From assembly GCF_013166595.1 (NCBI RefSeq), contig NZ_JABKKG010000004.1:339617-403616 (forward strand): 64,000 nucleotides of DNA, in the 5' to 3' direction. This document shows, piece after piece, positions 36,567-45,072 of the stretch. The stretch is from Palleniella intestinalis. Its GTDB lineage: Bacteria; Bacteroidota; Bacteroidia; Bacteroidales; Bacteroidaceae. Made by a program: the position numbers and the translations under genes. The notes under the pieces are model-generated. The model was not told the DNA's origin. It made no database searches and saw only the letters and a program-made list of their open reading frames with translations. Position 1 is the stretch's first letter. Each line of letters opens with the position of its first letter.

Positions 36567-37931
36567 TTATGAATGCTCCAAGAGTTTTCCTGCAATCAAT
36601 GACAGATTATGCCACCAAAGTGTGGCGGTGAGGACAAGGAGCATAACGTGGAGCAAGGGCAAAATGTGGCGTTTGTCCATCTCTCCGGCCCTCTTGACAA
36701 GGTACGCCACGGCTATCGGGATGACGAAAGCCCAGTGGGCGGTCATGATGTAGGCATCAGAGGCGGCAAAACGCATGCCGACATGCAGGAACATGTCGAA
36801 GAGGAAAGGCAGCAGAGCCATCCACATCAACCGCTTGCGTATGGCGCAGAACAGCCCGAGTGCGAAGAGGGCGACGATAGTTCCCTCGGCGATGTATTCC
36901 CAATTGTTGCCATAACGTATGATTACAGGGCGCGGATTCTTCGTCAGATTGGCATCTTCGAGCAGATGCTCCTCATGAAGGATAAGCCCTTCCCCGAAGA
37001 TGTTCTCCACGAGCAGCGGCACTCGCTCCACGGAATTGTCAGTCCATTGGAAGAGTTTGCTGTCCGTTGTCTGCCGGCTTCTCTCCTTTGCCTGCCGTAG
37101 ACTGTCGGCGCGGAGCCGGACAAGGTAAGTGCTGTCCTTGGCGATTCTCTTGTCGCGCATCGTCACCTGCCATTGGTGCTCCTCCTTTTCGGTGGTTTCT
37201 GTTTGTATGAAGTACATTGCGCCAAGCATAGATGCTGGTATGAGGTAGAGCAGGGAGCGGCGCATGATGTTGTTGATTGTGAGTTTTTCCCGTGCCAGTG
37301 AAGCGATGTCCATGAGCCAAATCTTTATGCCGTTTGTCAGACTCACGCCTGCACTGACGAAGCACAGCGTCAAAGCCTGCCATGAGGAGAGACCTTCTTT
37401 GCGTCGTGTGGCGAGGAAAAGGGTGAGGATGAGCAGGAATTGCGTAATAATCATGTGGTCGGGAGCTATCGCAGCCAGCATGACATGGGAGAAAGAGTAG
37501 TGGAACAGGCACAGCAGGAGTGCGCTGCCGACGGCAAGTCCGACCACGTTGCGCAGGAGTTTGTAGAGCAGTGTCCACGTTGCGGTGCTGAGGATTGTCC
37601 ACGCCACCGCCACGGTGTATATGGCGCAGTTTATGTGGAAGATGTCGTTCAGCCGGCCGTTTATCCACGAGAGCGGCCACATGTAGAGTGCCAACATAGG
37701 GTGGCGGTAGAGTTCGTAGAGAGGACGCCACTTGGAGACTGTTACGTAAGTGTGGGCGTCGAAGCCCGAAAGGCAGAAGTATTTGCGGAACACGCTCCAA
37801 TAGCCCATCTTCGGATTTGTCCACGGTTCTTCATGCCACTGCACCATAAGGTAGTTGAGCAGGGCGAAGATGACCAGTCCGAGGAGTGCCACGAGGAGCG
37901 TCTCACGATGCTTTGTGATAAGTTTTTTCAT
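36567..37931 (-). CDS. Polytopic membrane protein, DUF6080-like (paralogue A)
   Basis: 454 residues with about ten hydrophobic segments. Shared with the next gene upstream are FDAHTYVTVSKW, YRHPMLALYMWPLSWIN, APDHMIITQFLLILTLFLA, GVSLTNGIKIWL, and a soluble loop ending in FGEGLILHEEHLLED. The first periplasmic region (SGFD, W, YRHP) resembles the acidic loop of GT-C glycosyltransferases, but no catalytic motif is certain. I connect it with DUF6080 from memory. Its position with glycosyltransferases suggests a part in surface glycan assembly. The start is 13 bp from a 9-bp-period array. Confidence 0.65.
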   Translation of the reverse strand: MKKLITKHRETLLVALLGLVIFALLNYLMVQWHEEPWTNPKMGYWSVFRKYFCLSGFDAHTYVTVSKWRPLYELYRHPMLALYMWPLSWINGRLNDIFHINCAIYTVAVAWTILSTATWTLLYKLLRNVVGLAVGSALLLCLFHYSFSHVMLAAIAPDHMIITQFLLILTLFLATRRKEGLSSWQALTLCFVSAGVSLTNGIKIWLMDIASLAREKLTINNIMRRSLLYLIPASMLGAMYFIQTETTEKEEHQWQVTMRDKRIAKDSTYLVRLRADSLRQAKERSRQTTDSKLFQWTDNSVERVPLLVENIFGEGLILHEEHLLEDANLTKNPRPVIIRYGNNWEYIAEGTIVALFALGLFCAIRKRLMWMALLPFLFDMFLHVGMRFAASDAYIMTAHWAFVIPIAVAYLVKRAGEMDKRHILPLLHVMLLVLTATLWWHNLSLIAGKLLEHS

Positions 37932-37944
37932 GTTTTTTCAAGCT

Positions 37945-37998
37945 GTCAGTATTGGCATTTCTGTCAGTACTGTCAATATTGTCCATACCGTCCCACAT
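37945..37998. repeat. 9-bp-period tandem array, copy 1
   Basis: Six units start at 37945, 37954, 37963, 37972, 37981 and 37990; the best are GTCAGTACT and GTCAATATT. The array fills almost the whole 69-bp gap between the two paralogous membrane-protein genes, ending 2 bp before the upstream gene's stop codon. Confidence 0.85.
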
Positions 37999-38000
37999 AC

Positions 38001-39443
38001 TTACAAGAAGTAAAGGTACTGCGTTAGCAGTGCCGTGTTCCATATCCATAAGTACACCGCCACTATAGCGAGTGCTATTGTCAGCCGCTTGCGCCACGCT
38101 TCCGGCATCGCTTTCAGCACGAAAGCCATTGTTATCGGCAGCACAAAGAGGTAGTGGGCAGACATGATGAACACCTCGTTTATGCCGAATCCGAGTCCGA
38201 TGTGCAGTGCCATGTCCATGAGGAAGAATGACATCGCCGTCCACATGAAGCGTGAGCGTCTGCCGAACCATACTCCTGCGAGGAACATTGCGACAAGGAA
38301 CGCTTCCACGATGTAGTTGCCCCAGTTGCGGTAGTGCACTATTACAGGGCGGTTGACGAGGACATCCTTCAGCAGATAGTCCTCATGCAGCATTATTCCC
38401 TCTCCGAAAAGCGACTCTATTGCGACATCGGTGCGCGAGGTGCTGATGTCCGTCCACCGCATGAATTCTCCCTGCGCCATCGGTTTGCCGGTATGCTTGT
38501 AGGCCGCGCTCATGGTTTTCCGTCGCTCCCTTTTCTTCTCTATCCGTGCCTTTACGCTGTCCATGACGGCGGCCACGGCAGCGCTGTCCTTCGTCTTTAT
38601 TGTGTCCATGACATGCCGGCGTATGCGATCGAGCTGTTTTTTCTGCATCATCTCCTTCTTCGCCTTACGCTGCATCTCCTTCGGCCAGACAAACTCCTTG
38701 TAGCTCCAGCGTGCGCTTCCCCAAATGAGAGCTGACGGCAGAAGCACCGCAACGACAAGGTAGCCCGGGCGGAAGAAGCGTCTTCCACGCGTCACAAGTG
38801 CCGCAAGGAAGATTTTCAGACCGTTGTTCAGCGATATTCCTGCCGTGAAGAAGAACATCAGTACCGTCTGCCACCAGTTCAAAGCCCTGCCTCTCTGCAG
38901 TTTGAGGCCGCAGAGATAGAGCGTCAACACAAGGCAGAACATCGACGGACAGAAATGGTCGGGAACGAGAGTTGACAGCATTATGTAGGCGAAAGAGAAG
39001 GTCAAGGCCGAGAGGACATAACCTTCGCTGCGCCTTATGCCGATGATTTCCCAAAAGATTCTGTTCAGGAAGATGTAGGCATAGAAGGCACAGAACACGA
39101 GGATGCACGCCGTGATGATGATGGCGAAGTTAGTGTTTGTCAGTGCCATAAGACCCTCATTGAGCTTGCTGAACGGCCATACGAAGTAGGGGAGTAGCGG
39201 GTGGCGGTAGATGTTGTAGCCTATTGTCCATTTTGTCAGTACGGAATAGGTTATCGGGTCAAAGCCCGAGACGTGCCAACCCTTGATGAATTTCGCCCAA
39301 GTGTTGTTGTCCACGCCCGACAAGGCACTGAAATAGCGTGCCACATTGAGGGCGTTCAGTGCGATGAACACAAGCAGCGCGATGATTGCTCCTGTGCGCT
39401 CCTCCTTCTGTATTCTGAAGATTCCGAATAGTTTCTTAAGCAT
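38001..39443 (-). CDS. Polytopic membrane protein, DUF6080-like (paralogue B)
   Basis: 480 residues. It is clearly related to paralogue A: FDPITYSVLTKW, YRHPLLPYFVWPFSKLN, VPDHFCPSMFCLVLTLYL, GISLNNGLKIFL, LFGEGIMLHEDYLLKD. A long charged loop (about residues 255-310, Lys/Arg-rich) divides the membrane segments in both. The start overlaps the stop codon of the GT4 gene by 8 bp, so translation is probably coupled. The likely role is in glycan assembly, by context only. Confidence 0.68.
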   Translation of the reverse strand: MLKKLFGIFRIQKEERTGAIIALLVFIALNALNVARYFSALSGVDNNTWAKFIKGWHVSGFDPITYSVLTKWTIGYNIYRHPLLPYFVWPFSKLNEGLMALTNTNFAIIITACILVFCAFYAYIFLNRIFWEIIGIRRSEGYVLSALTFSFAYIMLSTLVPDHFCPSMFCLVLTLYLCGLKLQRGRALNWWQTVLMFFFTAGISLNNGLKIFLAALVTRGRRFFRPGYLVVAVLLPSALIWGSARWSYKEFVWPKEMQRKAKKEMMQKKQLDRIRRHVMDTIKTKDSAAVAAVMDSVKARIEKKRERRKTMSAAYKHTGKPMAQGEFMRWTDISTSRTDVAIESLFGEGIMLHEDYLLKDVLVNRPVIVHYRNWGNYIVEAFLVAMFLAGVWFGRRSRFMWTAMSFFLMDMALHIGLGFGINEVFIMSAHYLFVLPITMAFVLKAMPEAWRKRLTIALAIVAVYLWIWNTALLTQYLYFL

Positions 39444-40566
39444 GTCTGTTGTATATGTTGATGTATTTCTCCGCTACGCTTCTTTCGCTGTAGCATGATT
39501 CGACTTTTTCTCTTGCCGCTTTGCTTAGGCTTTCCGCATTGTTCTCATAGAGGACATAGCGTATTCCATTGGCAAGGTCGTCGGCGTTCCTGTACTCTGC
39601 CACATAGCCGTTGACCTTGTGGTCAATCATCTCCGGTATGCCGCCCACATTAAAGCCCACACACGGTGTGCCGCAAGCCATGGCTTCCATGACGGTGTTT
39701 GGCAGATTGTCCTGCAAGGAAGGGGTCACGAAGGCGTCGGCGCAGGCATACAGTCGTGCCATGTTCTCTGCTCCGCTGATGTAAGGGATGTCCCTGCCCG
39801 GCGCGATGGTCACGATGTCATCGCCGAGGAGTTGCTGCGCCTTGCCCAGATAGCGTATGCCCTTGCGCTCGTCGTTGACGTTCTGCGAGACGAAAAGCAC
39901 TATTTTCTTGTCCTTGGGCAGACCAAACGCCTCACGTTCCTTTGTCCTGTCGGTGGCAGGGTGGAACAGTCGGGTGTCGATAGGGTTAGGAATGGACACA
40001 ATGTCCTGCCCTTTTCCGAGTGTTTTCTGCCGGGCTATGCGTGCCAGCCACTCACTGCAGGCGACGAAAGTGATGTTCTTTCGGGCGAGGATGTCTTGCT
40101 TTTTGGCGAACACTCTCTTGTCGAAAGGTGCGTCGGGCATAACGCCCTCGGTGTAGTGCCATACACTTTCCAAGGACCATTCGTCATGCATTGTCCATAC
40201 GATGCGCTTTCCGCTCTCCGTGATTTTGCGGATTGTGTCAAGGGAAAGAAACCCTTGGTTTATCCAATGGAGGTGGATTATGTCGGCTTCCATGAACTCC
40301 CGTATGGTTGTTATGTCCTGTCCGAATAGTGCAGGGTCGGTAGCCCACAGGTCTTTTGCGGAGAATCCTTTGGCAATCCATATCGCCAGACGCTCGAAAA
40401 TGGAGCTCCACGACTGTTTCCGCAGTGCTTTCGGCCCCCAAGATATGTTCTTCCGGCATAGCATTGTGGCAGAGACACCGTTATGGTTCAGTGCGCTTAG
40501 CAGTCTGTTGGCTGCTATCGCCGCCCCTCCGGTGTGCTCGAATGTGCTGAGGATAAGGACTTTCAT
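39436..40566 (-). CDS. Glycosyltransferase family 4
   Basis: 376 residues with the GT-B fold. The N-terminal ILSTFEHTGGAAIAANRL is the acceptor-side glycine-rich start. The C-terminal donor site has VLFVSQNVNDERKGIRYL, ADAFVTPSLQDNLPNTVMEAMACGTPCVGFNVGGIPEMI, with the E-x7-E motif of GT4 enzymes. It adds a sugar from a nucleotide donor to a lipid-linked glycan on the cytoplasmic face. It overlaps the downstream membrane-protein gene and is preceded by a 10-bp-period array. Donor and acceptor cannot be told. Confidence 0.92.
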   Translation of the reverse strand: MKVLILSTFEHTGGAAIAANRLLSALNHNGVSATMLCRKNISWGPKALRKQSWSSIFERLAIWIAKGFSAKDLWATDPALFGQDITTIREFMEADIIHLHWINQGFLSLDTIRKITESGKRIVWTMHDEWSLESVWHYTEGVMPDAPFDKRVFAKKQDILARKNITFVACSEWLARIARQKTLGKGQDIVSIPNPIDTRLFHPATDRTKEREAFGLPKDKKIVLFVSQNVNDERKGIRYLGKAQQLLGDDIVTIAPGRDIPYISGAENMARLYACADAFVTPSLQDNLPNTVMEAMACGTPCVGFNVGGIPEMIDHKVNGYVAEYRNADDLANGIRYVLYENNAESLSKAAREKVESCYSERSVAEKYINIYNRHA

Positions 40567-40600
40567 GGTGATGTTGGGTTGTGGGTTAAGGTTAAGAGAC

Positions 40601-40690
40601 TCATCATGTTTTCTCAGGATGCAGCATGATTAATCAAGATGCAACATGATGAATCATGACAAAACATGTTATATCATGATTCATCATGCT
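40601..40690. repeat. 10-bp-period CATG tandem array, copy 2
   Basis: Nine consecutive 10-bp units begin at 40601. CATG sits at 40605, 40625, 40645, 40655, 40665, 40675 and 40685, with CAGG and CAAG at 40615 and 40635. It occupies most of the 155-bp gap between pepD and the GT4 gene. Confidence 0.9.
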
Positions 40691-40721
40691 ACCGCCAATT
40701 ATCTGAAACCGCCGGAATGAC

Positions 40722-42164
40722 CTACATCCTTGCCAGCATTTCGATGACAACACGCCGTATATTGTCTACTGTGGAGAGCTGAACTCTCTCGCTTGTGCTG
40801 TGCGGTTCGAGGATGCGAGGCCCTATACTTGCGATGTGTATGCCGGGAAATTTCTGCACGAAGTAGCCCGCTTCGAGGACGAAGTGCATAGCAGTCTTCT
40901 TCGGTTCGAAGCCAAGTACATCGCGGAAGGTATCGCAGGCAAGTGTGATAAGTTCGCTGTCGCTGTCCTCCTGCCATGCCGGAGCGTTCATGACGGTGTC
41001 GACTGTCGCGCCACTGATGACGAAAATGCGCCTGATTTGGTCTGCAAGCTGCTCCATTTTGTTATCGTCAAGGCTCCGAGTGTGGGTAGTTATGTCGAAT
41101 GTTGTGGCGGTTTGCCTTACAGTACCTATGTTGTTGCTTGTCAACGGAGTGCCCTCTATTGACGGATGCATCTCGATTGGTCCGACAGGAATACCGTTAA
41201 GGCAGGCGAGAAGAAGATGAGTACCCTCCTCGCTGACGATTGTGCTGTGCCATACAGATGGCTCACAAGCCACCGAAATGCCGGTGTCCGTGCTTCCGAA
41301 CTGCTGCTTTACAGCCTCGTGACACTGGCTTGTAAGTGTCTCGAAAGCCACGGCCTTGTCCTTCGGGAGTACGATTTTCGCCTCTGCATTACCAGGGATA
41401 GAGGCAGCAGCTGTGCCACCGTTGAAGCTGACAAGGTACAGTTTGATGTCCAGTTGGCGTATTGCCACTAACAGAAGGTTGGCAAGAACCTTGATGGCGT
41501 TTGCCCTTCCGCGAGTTATGTCCACACCACTGTGGCCGCCTTTTCCGCCTTTCACAGTCACGGTGTATGTCACATAACCGTCAGGTTTCTGTATTTTCTT
41601 GAACGGAAGGTGTGCGGTCTGTATGAACGCCCCTGCTGCTCCCACGGTGATTTCGTCATACGCTTCCGAGGCAAGGTTAAGCACCCGTCTGCCACGTATG
41701 AAGTCTTGTGCCAACGAAGCGGCACCGCTCATGCCGTCCTCCTCGTTGGTTGTCGTCAGCACCTCCAACGCCGGATGCTTCAAAGAGTCGTCAGCGAGTA
41801 TGGAAAGTGCCATTGCAAGCCCCATACCGTTATCTGCTCCGAGGGACGTACCTTTGGCACGCATCCATTTCTCTCCGTCGATTTCGATGGTCTCAGGTGT
41901 GATTCCGTCCTTCAGAGGGTTAAAGCTGAAGCCCTCGTCTGCCACGCAGACCATGTCCATGTGGTTCAGAATGACCACTGGTTCATGGTCCTCATAGCCC
42001 GGAGAGGCAGGTTTTTCGATGACAACACAGTTCTCTTTGTCCCTCCGCCAATGCAGTCCGTGGCTGTCGGCGAACGTGCATAGGAAGTCCGCCACCTTGC
42101 TTTCGTGGTGCGACGGGCGAGGGATGGTGCATAGGGTGTTGAATATGTCGTAGTGTGAGTTCAT
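40722..42164 (-). CDS. pepD: Aminoacyl-histidine dipeptidase (M20 peptidase)
   Basis: 480 residues. The metal-binding motifs of the M20 family are present: ILNHMDMV (His, Asp), GTSLGADNGMGLAMAL (bridging Asp), and TTNEEDGMSGAA (Glu-Glu). The central dimerisation domain includes VKGGKGGHSGVDITRGRANAIK, and the C-terminal EPHSTSERV ends the site. It splits Xaa-His and related dipeptides in the cytoplasm. It is a housekeeping gene placed inside the glycan cluster, with a different tandem array on each side; this suggests insertion or rearrangement, or chance. Confidence 0.95.
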   Translation of the reverse strand: MNSHYDIFNTLCTIPRPSHHESKVADFLCTFADSHGLHWRRDKENCVVIEKPASPGYEDHEPVVILNHMDMVCVADEGFSFNPLKDGITPETIEIDGEKWMRAKGTSLGADNGMGLAMALSILADDSLKHPALEVLTTTNEEDGMSGAASLAQDFIRGRRVLNLASEAYDEITVGAAGAFIQTAHLPFKKIQKPDGYVTYTVTVKGGKGGHSGVDITRGRANAIKVLANLLLVAIRQLDIKLYLVSFNGGTAAASIPGNAEAKIVLPKDKAVAFETLTSQCHEAVKQQFGSTDTGISVACEPSVWHSTIVSEEGTHLLLACLNGIPVGPIEMHPSIEGTPLTSNNIGTVRQTATTFDITTHTRSLDDNKMEQLADQIRRIFVISGATVDTVMNAPAWQEDSDSELITLACDTFRDVLGFEPKKTAMHFVLEAGYFVQKFPGIHIASIGPRILEPHSTSERVQLSTVDNIRRVVIEMLARM

Positions 42165-42184
42165 TGGTTTTGGATGTTTTTGGG

Positions 42185-42247
42185 GGCAGTGCTGACAGTA
42201 ATGTCAATATTGTCAGTACTGACTTTATTGTCAAAATTGTCGCTATT
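42185..42247. repeat. 9-bp-period tandem array, copy 2
   Basis: Seven units start every 9 bp from 42185 to 42239, for example GTCAATATT, GTCAGTACT and GTCAAAATT. The last unit runs 5 bp into the end of the neighbouring glycosyltransferase gene, including its stop codon. Confidence 0.9.
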
Positions 42248-43301
42248 TCTCAAATTTCCTTAGCGCATTCGCCACAATGCGTGCGCAGTTGGCTATGTTG
42301 TACGTCGATTCGGCAAGGCTTCTTGCACGCTTGCCCATGAGGGATGCCTCCTCCGGATTGTCCGAAATGCGGCGTATGGCGTTGACCCAACCCTCAGTGT
42401 CGTTGTAGTCTACGGTTATGCCACACCCTTCTTCTTCCGCATCGAAAGGCTGGTTAGGGTTCTTGGAGATAATCACCGGCATACCGAAAGCGAGTGCTTC
42501 GACAAGCGTTGTGAGACCCACCGTGTAGTTTGTCTCCTTGCAACAGATGCAGACACACTTATGCGGGAGAATCCTTTCCGCAAGTTCCGGAATCCACATC
42601 GTACGGTTTATGGTCACGGAAACATTCTCCGGAATGCTCGCAACACTAAGCATCTCCTCATAATTCGTGCCGCAACAGTCGGCAGCCGTTATCAGGTCAA
42701 GGTGTTGGTCACTGCATTTCGCAAAGGCAGCAAGCAATGTCGGCATGTCGCGACGTTCCTTTCCTGTGGAGATAAAGTCCTTTCTTTCGCAGGGATGTGC
42801 TGCCATCAGCCGGTCGTAATAAGCAAGGTCGGCACCCCATGGGCATTGCTCCGCCTTGTCCCTTGTGACCTTTCCCGTTGCCAAAGACACCTCAAGGAGA
42901 TGGTCACTGAAGAAGAACATGTGGTCGATGCCCTTGTAAAAGAGCCGTGAAACCATGTTCTTCAGCCATCCTTTCGATACGACTACAGGCTGGTGATGCC
43001 ACAGAATAATCGGTTTGCGGTACAGACCCAGGGCGCGAAGGAATATGAGCAGTTCGAGACCATTATACTTTGTGGCATAGACAGCGTCAAACTTCTCCTT
43101 GCAGAAGATGACCTTTGCGGCGTTCCTCATTGCCGAAACGATACGGCTGCCGTCAGCTTTGGAATGCTTGTGCATGACCACACCGATGCCTTCGTCCGGA
43201 AGATGCGTCGCACCATACAGAAGATGAGCGGGAAAACGCCCGGCTTTCCACTCTCTGTAGATGTAGTTAAGGTCCTGTGTATGATAGAAATATACGGTCA
43301 C
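42243..43301 (-). CDS. Glycosyltransferase family 4
   Basis: 352 residues. The N-terminal half carries HTQDLNYIYREW and LWHHQPVVVSKG, unlike the usual GT4 start. The C-terminal half is typical: FISTGKERRDMPTLLAAFAKC, then TNYTVGLTTLVEALAFGMPVIISKNPNQPFD, with the family's Glu in the donor site. It is cytoplasmic and probably acts on the same glycan as its neighbours. The flippase gene lies 36 bp upstream. The stop codon lies within a 9-bp-period array. Confidence 0.85.
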   Translation of the reverse strand: MTVYFYHTQDLNYIYREWKAGRFPAHLLYGATHLPDEGIGVVMHKHSKADGSRIVSAMRNAAKVIFCKEKFDAVYATKYNGLELLIFLRALGLYRKPIILWHHQPVVVSKGWLKNMVSRLFYKGIDHMFFFSDHLLEVSLATGKVTRDKAEQCPWGADLAYYDRLMAAHPCERKDFISTGKERRDMPTLLAAFAKCSDQHLDLITAADCCGTNYEEMLSVASIPENVSVTINRTMWIPELAERILPHKCVCICCKETNYTVGLTTLVEALAFGMPVIISKNPNQPFDAEEEGCGITVDYNDTEGWVNAIRRISDNPEEASLMGKRARSLAESTYNIANCARIVANALRKFEK

Positions 43302-43337
43302 GATACTCTTTGTTTGTCTTTTTGTCTTGATTGTTTC

Positions 43338-44777
43338 TTATTTCTTTTTGCGCAAAAATGCGATGCACTCCCTCATGTCCTTTCTGCTGAAAAGCCATAC
43401 AAAGGCAAGGTAAATGGCAACCGCAATCGCGATTTTCGCCACGAGAAGCAGATAGATGTTTCCTATTCCGTCCGTCAGCAGCTTTGTAATTTGCATTGTG
43501 GTATAGGCAAACAAGCAGAAAGGAAGTATGTCCCTGACAGCCTGCAAAGCACAGAAACCAATCTCACGCCTTACGAAATGATGCCAGATTGCCGTCCAAA
43601 TGATGATTACAGCGACATACGCCCTGACCATATCCGTCACGTCTCCGCCAAGGAAATGTATGGCAAGGATTGTGGAAAGCATGACAATGCCCTGGCAGAT
43701 GATGTTCCACATGTAGATGTTTGACTTGCCCCGGGAAATCACCATATTATAATATAGCGCGGAAATCGGCAGGAATGCGCCTCCGATGCACAGTGTCTGC
43801 ATGAGGTAAGCCGAAGGAAGCCACTTCTCCGTGATAAGGATTGTGATGAATTCCGGTGCCACAAGGGCAAGCCCGAAGCATACGGGGAAGGACACGATGC
43901 ACGTGAAACGCAGCATTTTGGAGAATGCCCGGCACAGGCGTTCCTTGTCGTCGCCAATCTCGACAAAGGCAGGTTGCGCCACGCCCTGCACCATTCCCGT
44001 GATGACGGAGGTGCCCATGGTGTTCCATTTGTTGGCCTGATTGTAGACGCCCACCTCACTTTTCGAGTATATCTTGCCCAGAACGACGGCGAAAATGTTG
44101 TTGTTCACCTGCTGAAAGATGTTTGTCAGTAGCATACGGCTTGAGAATCCGAACATCTCACGTACCGGCTGCATCGTTATTTCGAGCGAGGGACGCCAGC
44201 CGGAGATTATCCAGCTCACGACGGAAACCATCAGTGTGTAGATAAGGCTCTGCGTGGCAAGTCCCCAATACGCCATGCCTGCGAATGCCATCGACACTCC
44301 CACGATGCCTGAAACGAGCAGGGAGACGGTGGAGATGATGGCGAGTTCCTTCTGCCGCAACTGCTTGAAGAGCATCGCCCTTGGCACAATGGAGAACGAG
44401 GCGGCAAGGAAACACAGGCTGTAATACCTGAACAGCGGTGTCAGCAGCGGTTCGTCGTAGAACCGTGAGAGCAAAGGAGCGCCGAGGAAGAACAGGCAAT
44501 AGAGTCCCATGCTCACTCCGATGTTGAACCAAAAGACAGAGTTATAGTCGCGGTGCGTGGCGTTCTTGCGGTTGGTCAGTGCCGTGACGAACCCGCTGTC
44601 CTGCAAAGCGGCGGCGATAGAGGTGAAAATCACCATCATGCCTATCAGTCCATAATCCTCTTTGGACAAGAGCCTGCCGAGCACGACACCGAAAATCATG
44701 TTGAGAATCTGCATCGCACCGTTGTTCATCGCTCCCCAGAGGAAGCCTTTTGCGGTCTTTTCTTTAAGGGTCGCCAT
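43338..44777 (-). CDS. Lipopolysaccharide/polysaccharide flippase (MOP family, Wzx-like)
   Basis: 479 residues from the ATG at 44777 (MATLKEKTAKG), the usual length; the frame's longer start at 44825 lacks support. The N-terminal KTAKGFLWGAMNNGAMQILNMIFGVVLGRLLSKEDYGLIGMM is the polysaccharide-biosynthesis signature, followed by about 14 hydrophobic segments. It would move undecaprenyl-linked glycan units across the inner membrane. It sits at the head of the run to the GT4 gene, with a 22-bp-period array just upstream. Confidence 0.92.
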   Translation of the reverse strand: MATLKEKTAKGFLWGAMNNGAMQILNMIFGVVLGRLLSKEDYGLIGMMVIFTSIAAALQDSGFVTALTNRKNATHRDYNSVFWFNIGVSMGLYCLFFLGAPLLSRFYDEPLLTPLFRYYSLCFLAASFSIVPRAMLFKQLRQKELAIISTVSLLVSGIVGVSMAFAGMAYWGLATQSLIYTLMVSVVSWIISGWRPSLEITMQPVREMFGFSSRMLLTNIFQQVNNNIFAVVLGKIYSKSEVGVYNQANKWNTMGTSVITGMVQGVAQPAFVEIGDDKERLCRAFSKMLRFTCIVSFPVCFGLALVAPEFITILITEKWLPSAYLMQTLCIGGAFLPISALYYNMVISRGKSNIYMWNIICQGIVMLSTILAIHFLGGDVTDMVRAYVAVIIIWTAIWHHFVRREIGFCALQAVRDILPFCLFAYTTMQITKLLTDGIGNIYLLLVAKIAIAVAIYLAFVWLFSRKDMRECIAFLRKKK

Positions 44778-44899
44778 TGGCTGTTGTTGCTTTCGTTTGT
44801 CAGGGTTAAGGCTGCTGCCGGTCACTGTTGAAAAATGGTTTATATGGCTGTATGTCAGCGTTTTGTGCGCTATGTGCCGGTGGCGGATAGCTATGCTTT

Positions 44900-44986
44900 T
44901 GCGAAAGGTAACACTTTACTGTACAAAAGGTAACACTTTATGGTGCAAAAGGTAACACTTTGCATGGTGAAAGGTAACCTTTTGCA
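44900..44986. repeat. 22-bp-period GGTAAC tandem array, copy 3
   Basis: GGTAAC begins at 44907, 44929, 44951 and 44973, exactly 22 bp apart, each preceded by AAA and in three units followed by ACTTT. It lies about 125 bp upstream of the flippase start, in a 295-bp gap that otherwise shows nothing. Confidence 0.92.
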
Positions 44987-45072
44987 AGGCCCGTTGATAC
45001 ACATGGTTTTTCTGCAGGACAATGCTACATGATGTAAGGCATAAGTCCGGTATGGCAAGGCAATGCCTTTCA

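Noticed and set aside
39619..40329. Plus-strand frame of 236 codons inside the GT4 gene
   Set aside because: Antisense shadow of a gene with clear GT4 motifs.
44900..44986. CRISPR-like interpretation of the tandem arrays
   Set aside because: Unit periods of 9, 10 and 22 bp are too short for repeat plus spacer, repeats are degenerate, and no cas gene is present.
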